Assembly (NCBI GenBank): GCA_023259135.1
Contig: JAHFQX010000015.1
Location: 1-44,954, forward strand
DNA length: 44,954 bases
Direction of reading: 5' to 3'
Source: Betaproteobacteria bacterium
GTDB taxonomy: Bacteria > Pseudomonadota > Gammaproteobacteria > Burkholderiales > JAHFQX01
The notes under the pieces were generated by a model. It worked only from the letters and a program-made list of their open reading frames with translations, was not told the DNA's origin and did no database searches. Positions 9,412-19,134 of this stretch are shown here, in pieces (position 1 is the first letter of the stretch; every line of letters begins with the position of its first letter). A program made the translations under genes and the position numbers.

Positions 9412-10728
9412 GTGGCGACCGGTTCCGCATTGGGCATCGCAGGGAAGCTGGGGGACCTGAAGCGTCGCCTATTGTTCCTGCTGGGGGCGCTAGTGGTGTA
9501 TCGCATCGGTGCTCATATTCCCGTTCCCGGGATTGATCCGGCCCAACTGGCGGAGTTGTTCCGGTCGCAGCGGGGGGGCATCCTGGACATGTTCAACATG
9601 TTTTCCGGCGGCGCCTTGTCCCGTTTTACGATCTTCGCCCTGGGGATCATGCCCTACATTTCGGCATCCATCATCATGCAACTCATGACAGTGGTGTCGC
9701 CCCAGTTGGAGCAGTTGCGCAAGGAAGGCGAAACGGGTCGCCGCAAAATCACCCAGTACACCCGCTATGGCACCTTGGCGCTGGCGCTGTTCCAGGGTTT
9801 GGGCATCGCCATCGCCCTGGAATCGCAGCCGGGCCTGGTCATTCACCCCGGCATCCTGTTTCGGCTGACCACGGTCACCACCCTGGTCACGGGGACCATG
9901 TTCTTGATGTGGCTGGGAGAGCAGATTACCGAGCGCGGCGTCGGTAACGGCATTTCGATGATTATTTTCGCCGGCATCGCCGCCGGATTGCCGCACGCCA
10001 TTGGCGGAACTTTGGAGCTGGCCAGCACGGGGGCGTTCTCGGTGCCTTTGGTGCTGTTCCTGTTCATTGCGGCGATCGCCGTGACTGGCTTCGTGGTGTT
10101 CGTGGAGCGGGGACAACGGAAGATTCTGGTCAATTATGCCAAGCGGCAAGTGGGCCGGAGAGTCTATGGGGGGCAGGCGTCCCACTTGCCTCTCAAGCTC
10201 AACATGTCCGGGGTGATTCCTCCGATATTCGCTTCCAGCATGATTTTGTTTCCGGCGACGGCGGCGGGCTGGTTCGGCAGCTCGGAGAATCTCGGGTGGC
10301 TGAGAGATGCGGCGGCCACGCTGCACCCCGGCCAACCCATTTATGTGGTGTTGTATGCCTCGGCGATCGTGTTCTTCTGTTTCTTTTACACGGCCTTGGT
10401 GTTCAATCCCAAGGAAACGGCGGACAACCTGAAAAAGAGCGGGGCCTTCGTGCCCGGAATCCGGCCTGGCGAGCAAACCGCCCGCCACATCGAGCGGGTG
10501 ACGATGCGGCTGACTTTGGTGGGAGCGATTTACATCACCCTGGTTTGCCTGCTTCCCGAATTTCTGATCGTTAAATGGAACGTGCCGTTTTATTTCGGCG
10601 GAACGTCGTTGTTGATCATCGTGGTGGTCACCATGGATTTCATGGCGCAGGTGCAGTCCTACATTATGTCCCACCAGTACGAGAGCCTGTTGAAGAAGGC
10701 GAATTTCAAGGGCGGCGGTTTCCGGTAG
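9412..10728 (+). CDS. secY: Protein translocase subunit SecY
   Basis: A 438-residue integral membrane protein, the channel-forming subunit of the SecYEG translocon. It starts at GTG with [20 protein letters not shown], and ten hydrophobic segments can be followed. The SecY signatures [17 protein letters not shown] and the cytoplasmic loop [20 protein letters not shown] are present, as is the plug region after IPVPGID. It is translated directly after L15 with little ribosome-binding site, so coupling is likely. Being in the spc cluster links translocon supply to ribosome supply. Confidence 0.98.
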   Translation: MATGSALGIAGKLGDLKRRLLFLLGALVVYRIGAHIPVPGIDPAQLAELFRSQRGGILDMFNMFSGGALSRFTIFALGIMPYISASIIMQLMTVVSPQLEQLRKEGETGRRKITQYTRYGTLALALFQGLGIAIALESQPGLVIHPGILFRLTTVTTLVTGTMFLMWLGEQITERGVGNGISMIIFAGIAAGLPHAIGGTLELASTGAFSVPLVLFLFIAAIAVTGFVVFVERGQRKILVNYAKRQVGRRVYGGQASHLPLKLNMSGVIPPIFASSMILFPATAAGWFGSSENLGWLRDAAATLHPGQPIYVVLYASAIVFFCFFYTALVFNPKETADNLKKSGAFVPGIRPGEQTARHIERVTMRLTLVGAIYITLVCLLPEFLIVKWNVPFYFGGTSLLIIVVVTMDFMAQVQSYIMSHQYESLLKKANFKGGGFR

Positions 10729-10732
10729 GCGC

Positions 10733-10951
10733 ATGGCGAAAGAGGAAACCATCCAGATGCAGGGGGAGGTTCTGGAGAATCTGCCCAATGCGATGTTTAG
10801 AGTGAAATTGGAAAATGGACATACGGTGCTGGCCCATATTTCCGGGAAGATGCGCATGCATTACATCCGCATTCTTCCTGGCGATAAAGTGACGGTGGAG
10901 CTAACCCCATACGATCTGAGCCGAGCCAGGATTGTGTTCCGGGCGAAGTGA
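10733..10951 (+). CDS. infA: Translation initiation factor IF-1
   Basis: A 72-residue S1-type OB-fold protein with [20 protein letters not shown] and GHISGK-like [20 protein letters not shown]-1 binds the ribosomal A site and assists IF-2 and IF-3 in initiation. Its location between secY and rpmJ, four bases after secY, is the arrangement common in Betaproteobacteria rather than in E. coli, where infA lies elsewhere. The sequence wording is also of the betaproteobacterial kind. Confidence 0.97.
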   Translation: MAKEETIQMQGEVLENLPNAMFRVKLENGHTVLAHISGKMRMHYIRILPGDKVTVELTPYDLSRARIVFRAK

Positions 10952-10990
10952 CGGATCGGATTGAAGCGAGAAAAAAGCAAGGAGTCATCC

Positions 10991-11104
10991 ATGAAAGTGC
11001 AGGCGTCCGTCAAGAAAATTTGCCGCAACTGCAAGATCGTGCGCCGTAACCGGGTAGTGCGGGTGATTTGCAGCGACCCGCGCCATAAGCAGCGCCAAGG
11101 TTGA
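10991..11104 (+). CDS. rpmJ: 50S ribosomal protein L36, zinc-binding type
   Basis: A 37-residue protein ([20 protein letters not shown] at its start, ending HKQRQG). Zinc ligands Cys11, Cys14, Cys27 and His32 are all present, so this is the zinc-containing form. L36 binds domain II/VI of 23S rRNA in late assembly. A GCAAGGAG ribosome-binding site precedes the ATG. Confidence 0.97.
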   Translation: MKVQASVKKICRNCKIVRRNRVVRVICSDPRHKQRQG

Positions 11105-11110
11105 AGATGA

Positions 11111-11134
11111 GCCGGCCGCCAACGGCGGTTCGGC
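11111..11134 (+). promoter_or_regulatory. Hairpin in the rpmJ-rpsM gap (possible S4 control site)
   Basis: An inverted repeat with outer arms GCCG/CGGC and inner arms CCGCC/GGCGG around an AAC loop lies about 20 nt before rpsM. In E. coli the region before rpsM folds into the structure that S4 binds to repress the alpha operon. The position is the same here, but the full pseudoknot cannot be demonstrated by eye, so the regulatory role is inference. Confidence 0.35.
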
Positions 11135-11154
11135 ATTACTTGAGGGTATAAAGA

Positions 11155-11517
11155 ATGGCCCGTATTGCCGGGGTGAATATCCCCAATCTGAAGCACGCGG
11201 AAATCGCGTTGACCGCTATTTATGGCATTGGCCGCAGCCGTGCGCGCAAGCTTTGCGAGGCGGCGGGAGTGAGCGTTTCGGCAAAAGTGAAGGATTTGTC
11301 CGAAGCCGAGTTGGAGAAGCTGCGGGAACAAGTTGCCAGGTTTACCGTCGAAGGCGACTTGCGGCGGGAAATCTCCATGAACATCAAGCGCCTCATGGAC
11401 TTGGGCTGCTACCGCGGGTTGCGGCATCGGCGCGGTTTGCCGGTTCGTGGCCAGCGCACCCGTACCAATGCGCGGACCAGAAAGGGACCCCGGCGCATGG
11501 TTCGGGCGGCGAAATAA
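11155..11517 (+). CDS. rpsM: 30S ribosomal protein S13
   Basis: A 120-residue S13 protein starting [20 protein letters not shown]. It has the helix-hairpin-helix core ([17 protein letters not shown]) and the C-terminal signature [20 protein letters not shown] with a basic tail that reaches the P site. It is the first gene of the alpha cluster. GAGGGT precedes the start. Confidence 0.97.
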   Translation: MARIAGVNIPNLKHAEIALTAIYGIGRSRARKLCEAAGVSVSAKVKDLSEAELEKLREQVARFTVEGDLRREISMNIKRLMDLGCYRGLRHRRGLPVRGQRTRTNARTRKGPRRMVRAAK

Positions 11518-11551
11518 CCAATTGTGACAGACCAGAACAGGTAGGAAATTC

Positions 11552-11941
11552 ATGGCAAAGGCAAGCACTCGGGTGCGCAAGAAGGTCAAGAAGAACGTGG
11601 CGGAAGGCATCGCCCATATTCATGCTTCCTTCAACAATACGATCATCACGATCACCGACCGGCAAGGAAATGCCCTGGCATGGTCCACGGCGGGAGGCAG
11701 CGGCTTCAAGGGCTCCAAGAAGAGCACGCCCTTTGCCGCCCAGGTGGCGGCCGAGCAGGCCGGCAAGCTTGCCCAGGAATGCGGGGTGAAGAATCTCGAA
11801 GTGAGGATCAAGGGGCCGGGGCCGGGTCGGGAATCCGCGGTGCGGGCTTTGAATGCGGTGGGCTTCAAGATCACCAGCATTTCCGATGTTACGCCGGTTC
11901 CCCACAACGGCTGCCGCCCCCCCAAGCGGCGTCGTATTTAA
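11552..11941 (+). CDS. rpsK: 30S ribosomal protein S11
   Basis: A 129-residue S11 protein with [20 protein letters not shown] and the conserved C-terminus [21 protein letters not shown]11 lines the platform of the 30S subunit near the Shine-Dalgarno helix. It is preceded by a GTAGGA ribosome-binding site and followed after 15 bases by rpsD. Confidence 0.97.
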   Translation: MAKASTRVRKKVKKNVAEGIAHIHASFNNTIITITDRQGNALAWSTAGGSGFKGSKKSTPFAAQVAAEQAGKLAQECGVKNLEVRIKGPGPGRESAVRALNAVGFKITSISDVTPVPHNGCRPPKRRRI

Positions 11942-11956
11942 TCGTAAGGAGTCGTC

Positions 11957-12583
11957 GTGGCAAGAAATCTGGATCCGAAGTGCCGGCAGTGCCGCCGGGA
12001 AGGCGAAAAGCTATTCCTGAAGGGGGAAAAGTGTTTTACCGACAAGTGCGGCGTGGAGCGGCGGGACTATGCTCCGGGGCAGCACGGGCAGAAGATGGTG
12101 CGTCGCTCGGACTATGCCGTGCAACTTCGGGAAAAGCAGAAATTGCGGCGCAGCTACGGCCTATTGGAAGGCCAGTTCCGGATCACTTATGAGCGGGCCG
12201 AGAGCATGCGCGGGGTGACCGGCGAAAATCTGCTCCAGCAACTGGAGAGCCGCCTGGACAACGTGGTCTATCGCATGGGCTTCGGCGCATCCCGTTCCGA
12301 GGCGCGCCAAGTGGTGCGCCACAACGGCATTCTGGTGAACGGCCGCCGCGTCAATATCCCCTCTTATCAGGTGCGTCCCGGAGACGCGGTGGAGGTTGCG
12401 GAGAAAGGCAAGGGCCAACTGCGCATCAAGGCTGCCGCGCAGGCGGCGGAGAGTCGCGGCTTTCCCGAGTGGGTGGAAGTGGATGCCAGCGCCCTGAAAG
12501 GGATCTTCAAGGCCAAACCGCAACGTTCCGATTTGCCGGCGACCATCAATGAGTCGCTGGTGGTGGAACTGTATTCCAAGTGA
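11957..12583 (+). CDS. rpsD: 30S ribosomal protein S4, zinc-binding type
   Basis: A 208-residue S4 protein starting at GTG after a strong AAGGAG site. The N-terminus carries four cysteines, Cys9, Cys12, Cys26 and Cys31 (within [13 protein letters not shown] and GEKCFTDKC), the pattern of zinc-binding S4 known from Thermus. The S4 RNA-binding domain follows at about residues 98-160 ([20 protein letters not shown]). S4 nucleates 30S assembly, lies at the mRNA entry, and in E. coli represses the alpha operon. Many Proteobacteria have lost these cysteines, so the zinc form is worth noting. Confidence 0.97.
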   Translation: MARNLDPKCRQCRREGEKLFLKGEKCFTDKCGVERRDYAPGQHGQKMVRRSDYAVQLREKQKLRRSYGLLEGQFRITYERAESMRGVTGENLLQQLESRLDNVVYRMGFGASRSEARQVVRHNGILVNGRRVNIPSYQVRPGDAVEVAEKGKGQLRIKAAAQAAESRGFPEWVEVDASALKGIFKAKPQRSDLPATINESLVVELYSK

Positions 12584-12617
12584 TCTCCTGCCGTAGCAGG
12601 TTCCAGAGGGTTAAGCT

Positions 12618-13595
12618 ATGACCAGCAGCGCGCTTTTGAAACCCCGTATCGTCGATGTGCAGAGCATTTCCCCATTCCGGGCGAAGGTGACCATGGAGCC
12701 CTTTGAGCGGGGTTACGGCCACACCCTGGGCAATGCCTTGCGCCGGGTGCTGTTGTCCAGCATGCCGGGAGCGGCTCCCACCGAGGTGGAAATCGGCGGG
12801 GTGCTGCATGAATATTCCACCCTGGACGGCATCCAGGAAGATGTGGTGGATATTCTGCTGAACCTCAAGGGCATTGCGATTCGTCTCCATAACCGGACCG
12901 AAGCGATGCTCACTTTGAAGAAAAAAGGCGACGGGGTGGTAACCGCAGGGGATATCGAATTGCCCCATGACGTGGAAATCGTCAACCCCGACCACGTTAT
13001 CGCCCATCTATCCAAAGGCGGCGCACTGGATATGCAGATCAAGGTGGAGCGGGGCCGAGGCTACGTTCCCAGCACCGTTCGGGCCATTCCCGGCGAGCAT
13101 CGGAGCCTGGGCCGAGTGTTGCTGGACGCCTCCTTCAGCCCGGTGAGCCGCGTCAGCTACGCCGTGGAAAGCGCCCGGGTCGAGCAGCGCACCGATCTGG
13201 ACAAGTTGATTTTGGATGTCGAAACCAATGGCGCCATCGAACCGGAGGAGGCGATTCGTTATGCGGCCCGCATTCTGGTGGATCAGTTGTCCGCCTTTGC
13301 CGACCTCAAGGGAACCGCGCTGCCGGAGGATTTGCCGAAATCGGCCTTGGTGGATCCCATCCTGCTGCGGCCGGTGGACGAGCTGGAGTTGACCGTCCGC
13401 TCGGCGAACTGCCTGAAGGCGGAAAATATTTTCTACATCGGCGATTTGATTCAGCGCACCGAGCCGGAGCTGCTCCGCACTCCGAATCTGGGCAGGAAAT
13501 CCCTCAACGAGATCAAGGAAGTCCTGGCGTCACGGGGACTGACCTTGGGAATGAAACTGGAAAACTGGCCGCCTGTCGGCCTGGAAAAGCCTTAA
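12618..13595 (+). CDS. rpoA: DNA-directed RNA polymerase subunit alpha
   Basis: A 325-residue alpha subunit. The N-terminal dimerisation domain contains [20 protein letters not shown]; the C-terminal domain (about residues 250-315) contains [20 protein letters not shown] and [16 protein letters not shown]. The arginine of VRSAN corresponds to E. coli Arg265, the key contact to UP elements and activators, so activator-dependent control should be normal. It sits between rpsD and rplQ, the standard alpha operon order. Confidence 0.98.
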   Translation: MTSSALLKPRIVDVQSISPFRAKVTMEPFERGYGHTLGNALRRVLLSSMPGAAPTEVEIGGVLHEYSTLDGIQEDVVDILLNLKGIAIRLHNRTEAMLTLKKKGDGVVTAGDIELPHDVEIVNPDHVIAHLSKGGALDMQIKVERGRGYVPSTVRAIPGEHRSLGRVLLDASFSPVSRVSYAVESARVEQRTDLDKLILDVETNGAIEPEEAIRYAARILVDQLSAFADLKGTALPEDLPKSALVDPILLRPVDELELTVRSANCLKAENIFYIGDLIQRTEPELLRTPNLGRKSLNEIKEVLASRGLTLGMKLENWPPVGLEKP

Positions 13596-13604
13596 GGAGC
13601 CCCC

Positions 13605-13988
13605 ATGCGCCACCGTCAGGGCTTGCGAAAGCTCAATCGAACCAGCAGCCATCGCTTGGCGATGCTGCGCAATCTAACCAATGCCTTGCTGCGCCATGAA
13701 ACCATCAAGACCACTTTGCCCAAGGCCAAGGAATTGCGCCGGGTGGCCGAGCCGCTCATTACCCTGGGCAAGCGGCCTACCGTGGCCAATCGCCGGCTGG
13801 CCTTCGCCCGCTTGCGGGACCGGGACATGGTGGTCAAACTGTTCAATGAATTGGGTCCCCGCTACGCGCAGCGGCCGGGAGGGTATCTGCGGATCCTGAA
13901 GTTCGGCTTCCGGCAGGGCGACAATGCGCCCATGGCCCTGGTGGAACTGTTGGACCGGCCCCAGAGCGGAGCCGAAACCGCGAAGTAG
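13605..13988 (+). CDS. rplQ: 50S ribosomal protein L17
   Basis: A 127-residue L17 protein starting [20 protein letters not shown], with [20 protein letters not shown] and a conserved end [15 protein letters not shown]17 lies near the tunnel exit. It follows rpoA after nine bases with a TAAGGAG site, and is the last gene of the ribosomal run, followed by a strong terminator. Confidence 0.97.
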   Translation: MRHRQGLRKLNRTSSHRLAMLRNLTNALLRHETIKTTLPKAKELRRVAEPLITLGKRPTVANRRLAFARLRDRDMVVKLFNELGPRYAQRPGGYLRILKFGFRQGDNAPMALVELLDRPQSGAETAK

Positions 13989-14005
13989 CCGGATTCAGCC
14001 AAACA

Positions 14006-14039
14006 AAAACCGCCCGAGGGAAATTCTCCGGGCGGTTTT
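14006..14039 (+). terminator. Bidirectional intrinsic terminator after rplQ
   Basis: A perfect 11-bp stem (AAAACCGCCCG / CGGGCGGTTTT) with a 12-nt loop. On the + strand it is followed by T-rich sequence (TTTTGCTTTGTTTTG). On the - strand the stem is followed by TTTTTGTTTGG. It therefore suits both the ribosomal run arriving from the left and the wzz-like gene arriving from the right. Confidence 0.9.
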
Positions 14040-14132
14040 GCTTTGTTTTGCTTTGTTGTCGCTAGGGGAATCGGGTGGGCGGGATCGGCGGTTGCGCGCC
14101 ATTTCTGGTAGTTCGCCAACCAGTTTTTAGGT

Positions 14133-15344
14133 TCACTTGCCCCGCAGATAGCGGCGCAAAGTATCCAGGCGCTCGGCTTGCTGCGGATTCTGTCGGGCGC
14201 GTTCGCCGGCTTCCTTGACGAAGGCCCAGATCACCGCGATGAAGCCGGCGGCCAAGGCGGAGAGCAGCACGATGAGGGTGCGTTTCGGCTTGGATTTTTT
14301 CTCGGGCTCGATGGCGGGGTCCAAGACCTGCACGATGGATGTGTCCCTAGCCTCGTCGATCTTGGCGATTTCGTACTGCTTGGCCAACAATTCGAAGATG
14401 GTCTCGTAGTATTTCACATCCCGCAGCTTCCGCAGGTATTCCAGCCCGGCTTCGGGTATTTTTCCGGTGGGAACCAGAATGTTGCCCCGCTCCAGAGCCT
14501 GGTTGTTTCGTTCGGATTTGGCGAGTTGTCCCTTCAAGCCGGCCAATTCCTGTTGAGCGCGCACCAGGTCCGGGTTCTGCGCGGCGGCGAAGGTGCGCAT
14601 GGCGCCGATTTGGACTTCCTTGGCGGCCACCTGGGCCTTCAGTTGAGCCACGGCCTCGATGATGGCCTTGCCCTGATCGTCCAATTTAATGAGTCCGGTG
14701 GTTTCCTGGGTTTGCTTTAAGCCGATTTCGGCGTCGGCCAGCTCTTGCTTGGCTTGCTTGAGCTGCTTCTCGAAGAACAGCCGCCGCTGGGAGGCTTCGG
14801 TGATGGCCAGGGTTTGGGTGAGCTTGGTGAGTTCCTCGATGAAGCCGCCGGCCATGGCGGCGGCCCGCTTGGGATCCAGGTCGTCCACTTCGATGGCGAT
14901 GATGCCATCCTTGCCGGCGGTGACCGCGAACTTGGATTCCAGGGCCTTGCGGGTGGCCTGCATGGTTTCCTGGTCGTAAATCTTCTTGAGGTCGAAGCGG
15001 GCGATGAGGCTATCGGCCACGGTGCGGCTTTTGAGCATGCCGATGTAGAGGTCCGCGGGGCTCTTGATGCCCAGGGCGCCCCCCGCGATTCCGGCGAGTC
15101 CGCCCAACTGCCCCAGCATGGCCGCCGCGCTGGATTGGCCCTGTTGGGGCGGCAGGATGCGGGCGGTGGCGGTGTAGACGTTGGGCATCAGCAGGGCGAC
15201 GATGGCCGCCACGATGCCGGCGGCGACCGGCAGGCCGGCGACCAGGCGCTTGTGCTTGGCCAGCACGATCAGCAAATCCAGCAAGCTGATCTCGTCTTCC
15301 TCGGCGGGCAGCGGCCCGGGCAGCGTTTCGGAATTTTCGGACAT
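14133..15344 (-). CDS. Wzz/GNVR-type polysaccharide chain-length determinant
   Basis: A 403-residue inner-membrane protein with two membrane segments, at about residues 33-54 and 356-376, the second preceded by a Pro/Lys-rich stretch (EPEKKSKPKR). Between them lies a large periplasmic region with long predicted coiled coils (about 175-290), the layout of Wzz/polysaccharide co-polymerases. Such proteins set the length of exported polysaccharides. The cytoplasmic tail has no tyrosine-kinase domain. It lies 29 nt downstream of the SLBB export gene and is surely co-transcribed with it. Length and topology fit the family; the polymer involved is unknown. Confidence 0.88.
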   Translation of the reverse strand: MSENSETLPGPLPAEEDEISLLDLLIVLAKHKRLVAGLPVAAGIVAAIVALLMPNVYTATARILPPQQGQSSAAAMLGQLGGLAGIAGGALGIKSPADLYIGMLKSRTVADSLIARFDLKKIYDQETMQATRKALESKFAVTAGKDGIIAIEVDDLDPKRAAAMAGGFIEELTKLTQTLAITEASQRRLFFEKQLKQAKQELADAEIGLKQTQETTGLIKLDDQGKAIIEAVAQLKAQVAAKEVQIGAMRTFAAAQNPDLVRAQQELAGLKGQLAKSERNNQALERGNILVPTGKIPEAGLEYLRKLRDVKYYETIFELLAKQYEIAKIDEARDTSIVQVLDPAIEPEKKSKPKRTLIVLLSALAAGFIAVIWAFVKEAGERARQNPQQAERLDTLRRYLRGK

Positions 15345-15373
15345 GGGAAGATTCGGCTAAACGGTAACGGTCA

Positions 15374-17761
15374 TCACTTGAGGGTTTGGTAGGCGGCGGC
15401 TCCCAAGGCGAACTGGTAGAGAATCTGGGTCCAGTCCTTGATCTCCTTGGTGAGGTTGAGGGGCTTCAAGTCCTCCGGCACCACCACGGTGTCTCCCGGC
15501 ATCAAGCGGGCGCCGTCGAAGCCGCTGACGCTGAACCAGCCGGATTGTCGCTTGCTGTGCACCGAACCGTCGGCCCGCAGCACGAACAGCGCGCCGGTGT
15601 CGGCGGTGCGGGTGGGCCCCCCGGCCTGAGCCAAATAGTCGCCGAGCCGCTTGCCGGGTTTGAAGAGAAAGGCGTTTTCGTTGTAGACGGAGCCGATGAC
15701 GGCCACGGTGGAGGGGCGATTGGGCACGAAGAAGCGGTCGCCGTCTTCCAGGGCGATGTCCGGGATGTCCTTGAGTTCCAGCCGTTCCGGGTCCAGCTCC
15801 AGCACGATGCGACCGGTGGCCTTCGCTTGGCGCAGCCGGGTGACCAAGGCCCGCTGCGCATCCAGTTGGTTGCGCAGGCTGGAAGCCTCTTCGGCGCTGA
15901 CGGCGACGCGGCCGCCGGCGGTGCGTTCGATGTCCAGCTCCAGCCGGTTGACGGCTTCTTCCAACTGTTTCTGTTGCAGGATGCGGGTGGATTCCCGGGT
16001 GAATTCGGCGCCGTACAGGTAGGCGCCGGGGGAGAGCCCGCCGACCCGGGCCACCAACTGCCGCAAGGTTTCGCCGGGTTCCACCTTGTAGACGCCGGCG
16101 GCGGCGAATTCTCCCTCCAGCCGGACGTACTTGCTCTGCTTGGCGACGGGAACCTGGATGTCTTCCTTGGAGAACACCGTCACCACGTCGCCGGGCTGCA
16201 GGGGTAGATTGTGCTGGAAATCGCCCTCCAGCGCCTTGCCTAAATTGAAGGGCAGCAGGGCGGTGGAAAGATCGGGCAGCAGCCGCTCCACCACCGCGTA
16301 ATCCCAGTTGATCTCGCTGTTGCTGCGCTTGATGGCCGCTTGCAGCTTGGCTTGGCCGCTGGTGCCGGCGCCGCCGAGGAGATTGGCGCTGCCCTCGGAC
16401 TTGAATTCCTGGCTGAAGGGGCCCAGTTCAGTGGGCCGATTGATGTTCCACGGAGAGAGGTTGTCCGGACGGGCATTGAGCGGGGTTGGGAATATCCAGT
16501 TGCCCGGGCGCCCTTGCTGATTGCGCTGGACCCAGTAATCCGGAACCAGCAGGGAATCCTTGTCGGGGATGATGTCCCGAATCCGCAGGCCTTCCCGCCA
16601 GGGAAAGCGCATCGTCTGGGCCACGTTGCCGCGCAGGCTGACGGCGTTGTCGAAGCGCGGCGAGAGGGCGTAGACCGTCACCAGGTCGCCGTCTTGCAGC
16701 AGCTGGGCGCGGCCTGCCTGGCTCAGGGAAAATTCCTCGACACTGCGGCTCTTGCGGTCCTTGATGCGCTCCAGGGTCACCTTCTGGCCGGCCGCAGTGG
16801 TGGCGAGCCCCCCAGCCAGGGCGATCAGGCTCTGCAGGGGCGTGGCGCCCTTGAGCTCGTAAATGGCCGGCACGTTGACGCTGCCGGAGACCGCCACTTG
16901 CGGCCCCGTCGGCGGGATGTAGATGACGTCCCCGGGCAGCAGCCGGACGTCCTTGGATTTATCTCCGCTCAGCAACAGATCGTAGAAGTCGAACTCGGTG
17001 ACCAATTGGTTGCCGCGCTTGAGCTGGATTTGCCGCATGGAGCCCTTCAGGCTCGGGCCGCCGGAGGCGAACAGCGCGTTCACCAGGGTGCTCAAGGCGC
17101 TGACGGTATAGGCCCCCGGCCGCTTGGCCTGGCCCACCACGAACACCTGGATCGACTTGAGTTGGCCCAGGCTGACGTTCAACTCGAAATTCTGGAACAC
17201 CCGGCCGATGGCGGTCTTGAGGTAACCGTGGAGGTCCTGGAACTTCAAGCCGGCGACGTGGACATTGCCGACTTTGGGAATGAAGATGTTCCCCAAGCGG
17301 TCCACCTCCAGCCGCAGGTCGGCGTCGATCTGGCCCCAGCCCCGCAGCAGGATTTCGTCACCGGGGCCCACTTGGTAATCGGAGGTCACGGGAATTCGGT
17401 CCACCGGCGCGAAGGTGGAGGGGGGACGGAGAAACAAATTCTGGCCGAACACGGGCAGGACTTGTCCCACCGACTGGGCCACGAAATTCTGGAATTCGCT
17501 GGGCTCGGCGGGCGCTGGGGCTCTGAATTCGTCCTCCCGCAGCGACTCGGGCTGGGTCCTCTGGCGGCTGTCGCCGCGGCTCGGTCCCGCCGCCGTATCG
17601 GCGCCCGCCGGCTGCGGCGCGGAACGCAGCATCGTTGGGCCTTGCTGCGGGGCGGGAAGCCCCGGATTGGGCAAGGCGTTGGGGGAGGGGAGGAATTGAC
17701 CCGGCGCCAGGGTCGGGAGCAGTGCGGCGAAGACGAACACGGCGCGGAGCAAAAAGCGCAT
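15374..17761 (-). CDS. Large SLBB-domain polysaccharide export protein (Wza-like)
   Basis: A 795-residue protein with an N-terminal signal peptide (hydrophobic residues about 4-19, probable cut near APG). A Pro-rich linker follows, then a polysaccharide-export domain from about residue 126 (SDYQVGPGDEILLRGWGQI). Several SLBB-type beta-grasp repeats come after it, e.g. at about 205-290 (VFVVGQAKRPGAYTVSALST) and others marked by PGDVIYIPP, PGDVVTVFS and PGDTVVVPE. Wza-family proteins form the outer-membrane channel for capsule or exopolysaccharide. There is no lipobox cysteine, unlike Wza, and the protein is about twice its length because of extra SLBB repeats. No clear ribosome-binding site precedes the ATG. 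Confidence 0.88.
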   Translation of the reverse strand: MRFLLRAVFVFAALLPTLAPGQFLPSPNALPNPGLPAPQQGPTMLRSAPQPAGADTAAGPSRGDSRQRTQPESLREDEFRAPAPAEPSEFQNFVAQSVGQVLPVFGQNLFLRPPSTFAPVDRIPVTSDYQVGPGDEILLRGWGQIDADLRLEVDRLGNIFIPKVGNVHVAGLKFQDLHGYLKTAIGRVFQNFELNVSLGQLKSIQVFVVGQAKRPGAYTVSALSTLVNALFASGGPSLKGSMRQIQLKRGNQLVTEFDFYDLLLSGDKSKDVRLLPGDVIYIPPTGPQVAVSGSVNVPAIYELKGATPLQSLIALAGGLATTAAGQKVTLERIKDRKSRSVEEFSLSQAGRAQLLQDGDLVTVYALSPRFDNAVSLRGNVAQTMRFPWREGLRIRDIIPDKDSLLVPDYWVQRNQQGRPGNWIFPTPLNARPDNLSPWNINRPTELGPFSQEFKSEGSANLLGGAGTSGQAKLQAAIKRSNSEINWDYAVVERLLPDLSTALLPFNLGKALEGDFQHNLPLQPGDVVTVFSKEDIQVPVAKQSKYVRLEGEFAAAGVYKVEPGETLRQLVARVGGLSPGAYLYGAEFTRESTRILQQKQLEEAVNRLELDIERTAGGRVAVSAEEASSLRNQLDAQRALVTRLRQAKATGRIVLELDPERLELKDIPDIALEDGDRFFVPNRPSTVAVIGSVYNENAFLFKPGKRLGDYLAQAGGPTRTADTGALFVLRADGSVHSKRQSGWFSVSGFDGARLMPGDTVVVPEDLKPLNLTKEIKDWTQILYQFALGAAAYQTLK

Positions 17762-17798
17762 GATTTTGAAGTGGTTTGGTTGGATCGGAGATGCTGCT

Positions 17799-17804
17799 AG
17801 TATA
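17799..17804 (-). promoter_or_regulatory. Candidate -10 box for the SLBB/wzz pair
   Basis: On the - strand TATACT lies about 38 bases before the SLBB gene start. A transcript would begin near 17792 with a leader of about 30 nt. No convincing -35 element is seen 16-18 bases further upstream. Confidence 0.45.
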
Positions 17805-17856
17805 CAAGGATTCCGCGGTCGGATGGGGGCGCTACGCCGCCTGCCGCAATAGGCGC

Positions 17857-19134
17857 TTAGCCCTGGCGTTTTTCCAGGACCGCGGCGAAAAATCCGTCGC
17901 AGCCGTGGAGGTCGGGAAACAGTTGCAGATATTCGCCGCTGTTGACCGAAATGCCTTGTTCACGGAGCAAATCCTCCGCCCGCAGCAGGGCGAATTCCGG
18001 GTGGCTGTCCCGGAAAATCGCCACGATCGCTGGGTTTTCCTCCGGCAACAGGCTGCACGTGGCGTAGATCAGCCGTCCGCCGGGTTTCACCAGCCGGGCG
18101 GCGGCGGCCAGGATGGCGGATTGCTTGCGGGTGAGCTGCGCCACTCCGGCCGCGCTTTGGCGCCATTTAAGATCCGGATTGCGGCGCAGGGTGCCGGTGC
18201 CGCTGCAGGGAGCGTCCACCAGGACTCGATCGGCCTTGCCGACCAGCCGATCCAATTTCGGATCGGTCGCCCCGTCGATGCGCCAGGGCTGCACATTGCT
18301 CAAATCGGCTCGGCGGATGCGGGTCAGGGCCCGGGCCAGGCGCCGCTCGGCAACGTCCAGGGCGTAAAGCTGTCCCCGGCCTCCCATGAGGGCTCCCAGC
18401 AACAGGGTCTTGCCGCCGGCGCCGGCACAAAAATCCACCACCAAATGCTGGCGGCGGGGAGCCACCAGGAAGCCGACGAGTTGGCTGCCCTCGTCTTGGA
18501 CCTCCACCGCGCCCTGGGTGAATAAGGGATGGCTCCCGAGGGCCGGCCGGCCCCGCAGGCGAATACCCAGGGGGGAATAGGGGGTGGGTTCGGCCTCCAG
18601 GCCGCTGCCGCGGAGTTCCGCCAAGGCTTTTTCGCGGGTGATCTTGAGAGGGTGGATGCGCAAATCCAGGGGCGCGGGCTGCTGCAAGCTGCTGCCCAGG
18701 GCGAGAATGCGCTCCGGCGGAAAAACCGCGGCCAACTTGTCGACGATCCAATCCGGCAGATCCGCCTGAATCCCCAAGGGCAACTCCGGCCCGGCATCGG
18801 CCTGGATGCGCTCCTGGTCTTTCGGACCGAGCCGGGCCTCCGATTGACGCTGGCTGATCCCTCGTATCCGCGTCAGGTAAGTCAGCACCAGGGAGCGCGG
18901 ATCCCGGCCTCCGGTGAGATGCTCCAGCAACCGGCCGTGGCGCAGTACCCCGAACACCGTCTCGGCGATGGCTTGCCGGTCCCTTGCCCCCATTCCGGGG
19001 TGCCGCTTGAAGAAGCGGTGCAGCACCCGGTCGGCGGGCTCGGCGAATTGCAGCACCTGGGCTAGGGCCGAGGCCACCGGCTCCAGGCGGAGGGCGGGAG
19101 ATTCAGTAGCTGATGCGGGTTGCGACTTGGTCAA
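17857..19134 (-). CDS. rsmB: RsmB/NOP-family RNA cytosine-C5 methyltransferase
   Basis: A 425-residue SAM-dependent methyltransferase of the RsmB (Sun/Fmu) family, which methylates C967 of 16S rRNA in E. coli. An N-terminal NusB-like helical region is followed by the SAM-binding motif VVDFCAGAGGKTLLLG at about residue 240, and by the two catalytic cysteine motifs DAPCSGTGTLRRNPDLKW and IYATCSLLPEENPA. It is the last gene of the purM-purN-DUF3108 operon. Its start overlaps the end of the DUF3108 gene by 32 bases, so a somewhat later start cannot be excluded. Orthology to E. coli RsmB rather than a related RNA methylase is probable, not proven. Confidence 0.87.
   Translation of the reverse strand: MTKSQPASATESPALRLEPVASALAQVLQFAEPADRVLHRFFKRHPGMGARDRQAIAETVFGVLRHGRLLEHLTGGRDPRSLVLTYLTRIRGISQRQSEARLGPKDQERIQADAGPELPLGIQADLPDWIVDKLAAVFPPERILALGSSLQQPAPLDLRIHPLKITREKALAELRGSGLEAEPTPYSPLGIRLRGRPALGSHPLFTQGAVEVQDEGSQLVGFLVAPRRQHLVVDFCAGAGGKTLLLGALMGGRGQLYALDVAERRLARALTRIRRADLSNVQPWRIDGATDPKLDRLVGKADRVLVDAPCSGTGTLRRNPDLKWRQSAAGVAQLTRKQSAILAAAARLVKPGGRLIYATCSLLPEENPAIVAIFRDSHPEFALLRAEDLLREQGISVNSGEYLQLFPDLHGCDGFFAAVLEKRQG

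Noticed and set aside
9490-10857. Long - strand frame opposite secY (455 codons)
   Set aside because: It lies fully opposite a conserved gene, has His/Arg/Gln-rich composition typical of antisense GC-rich DNA, and resembles no family.
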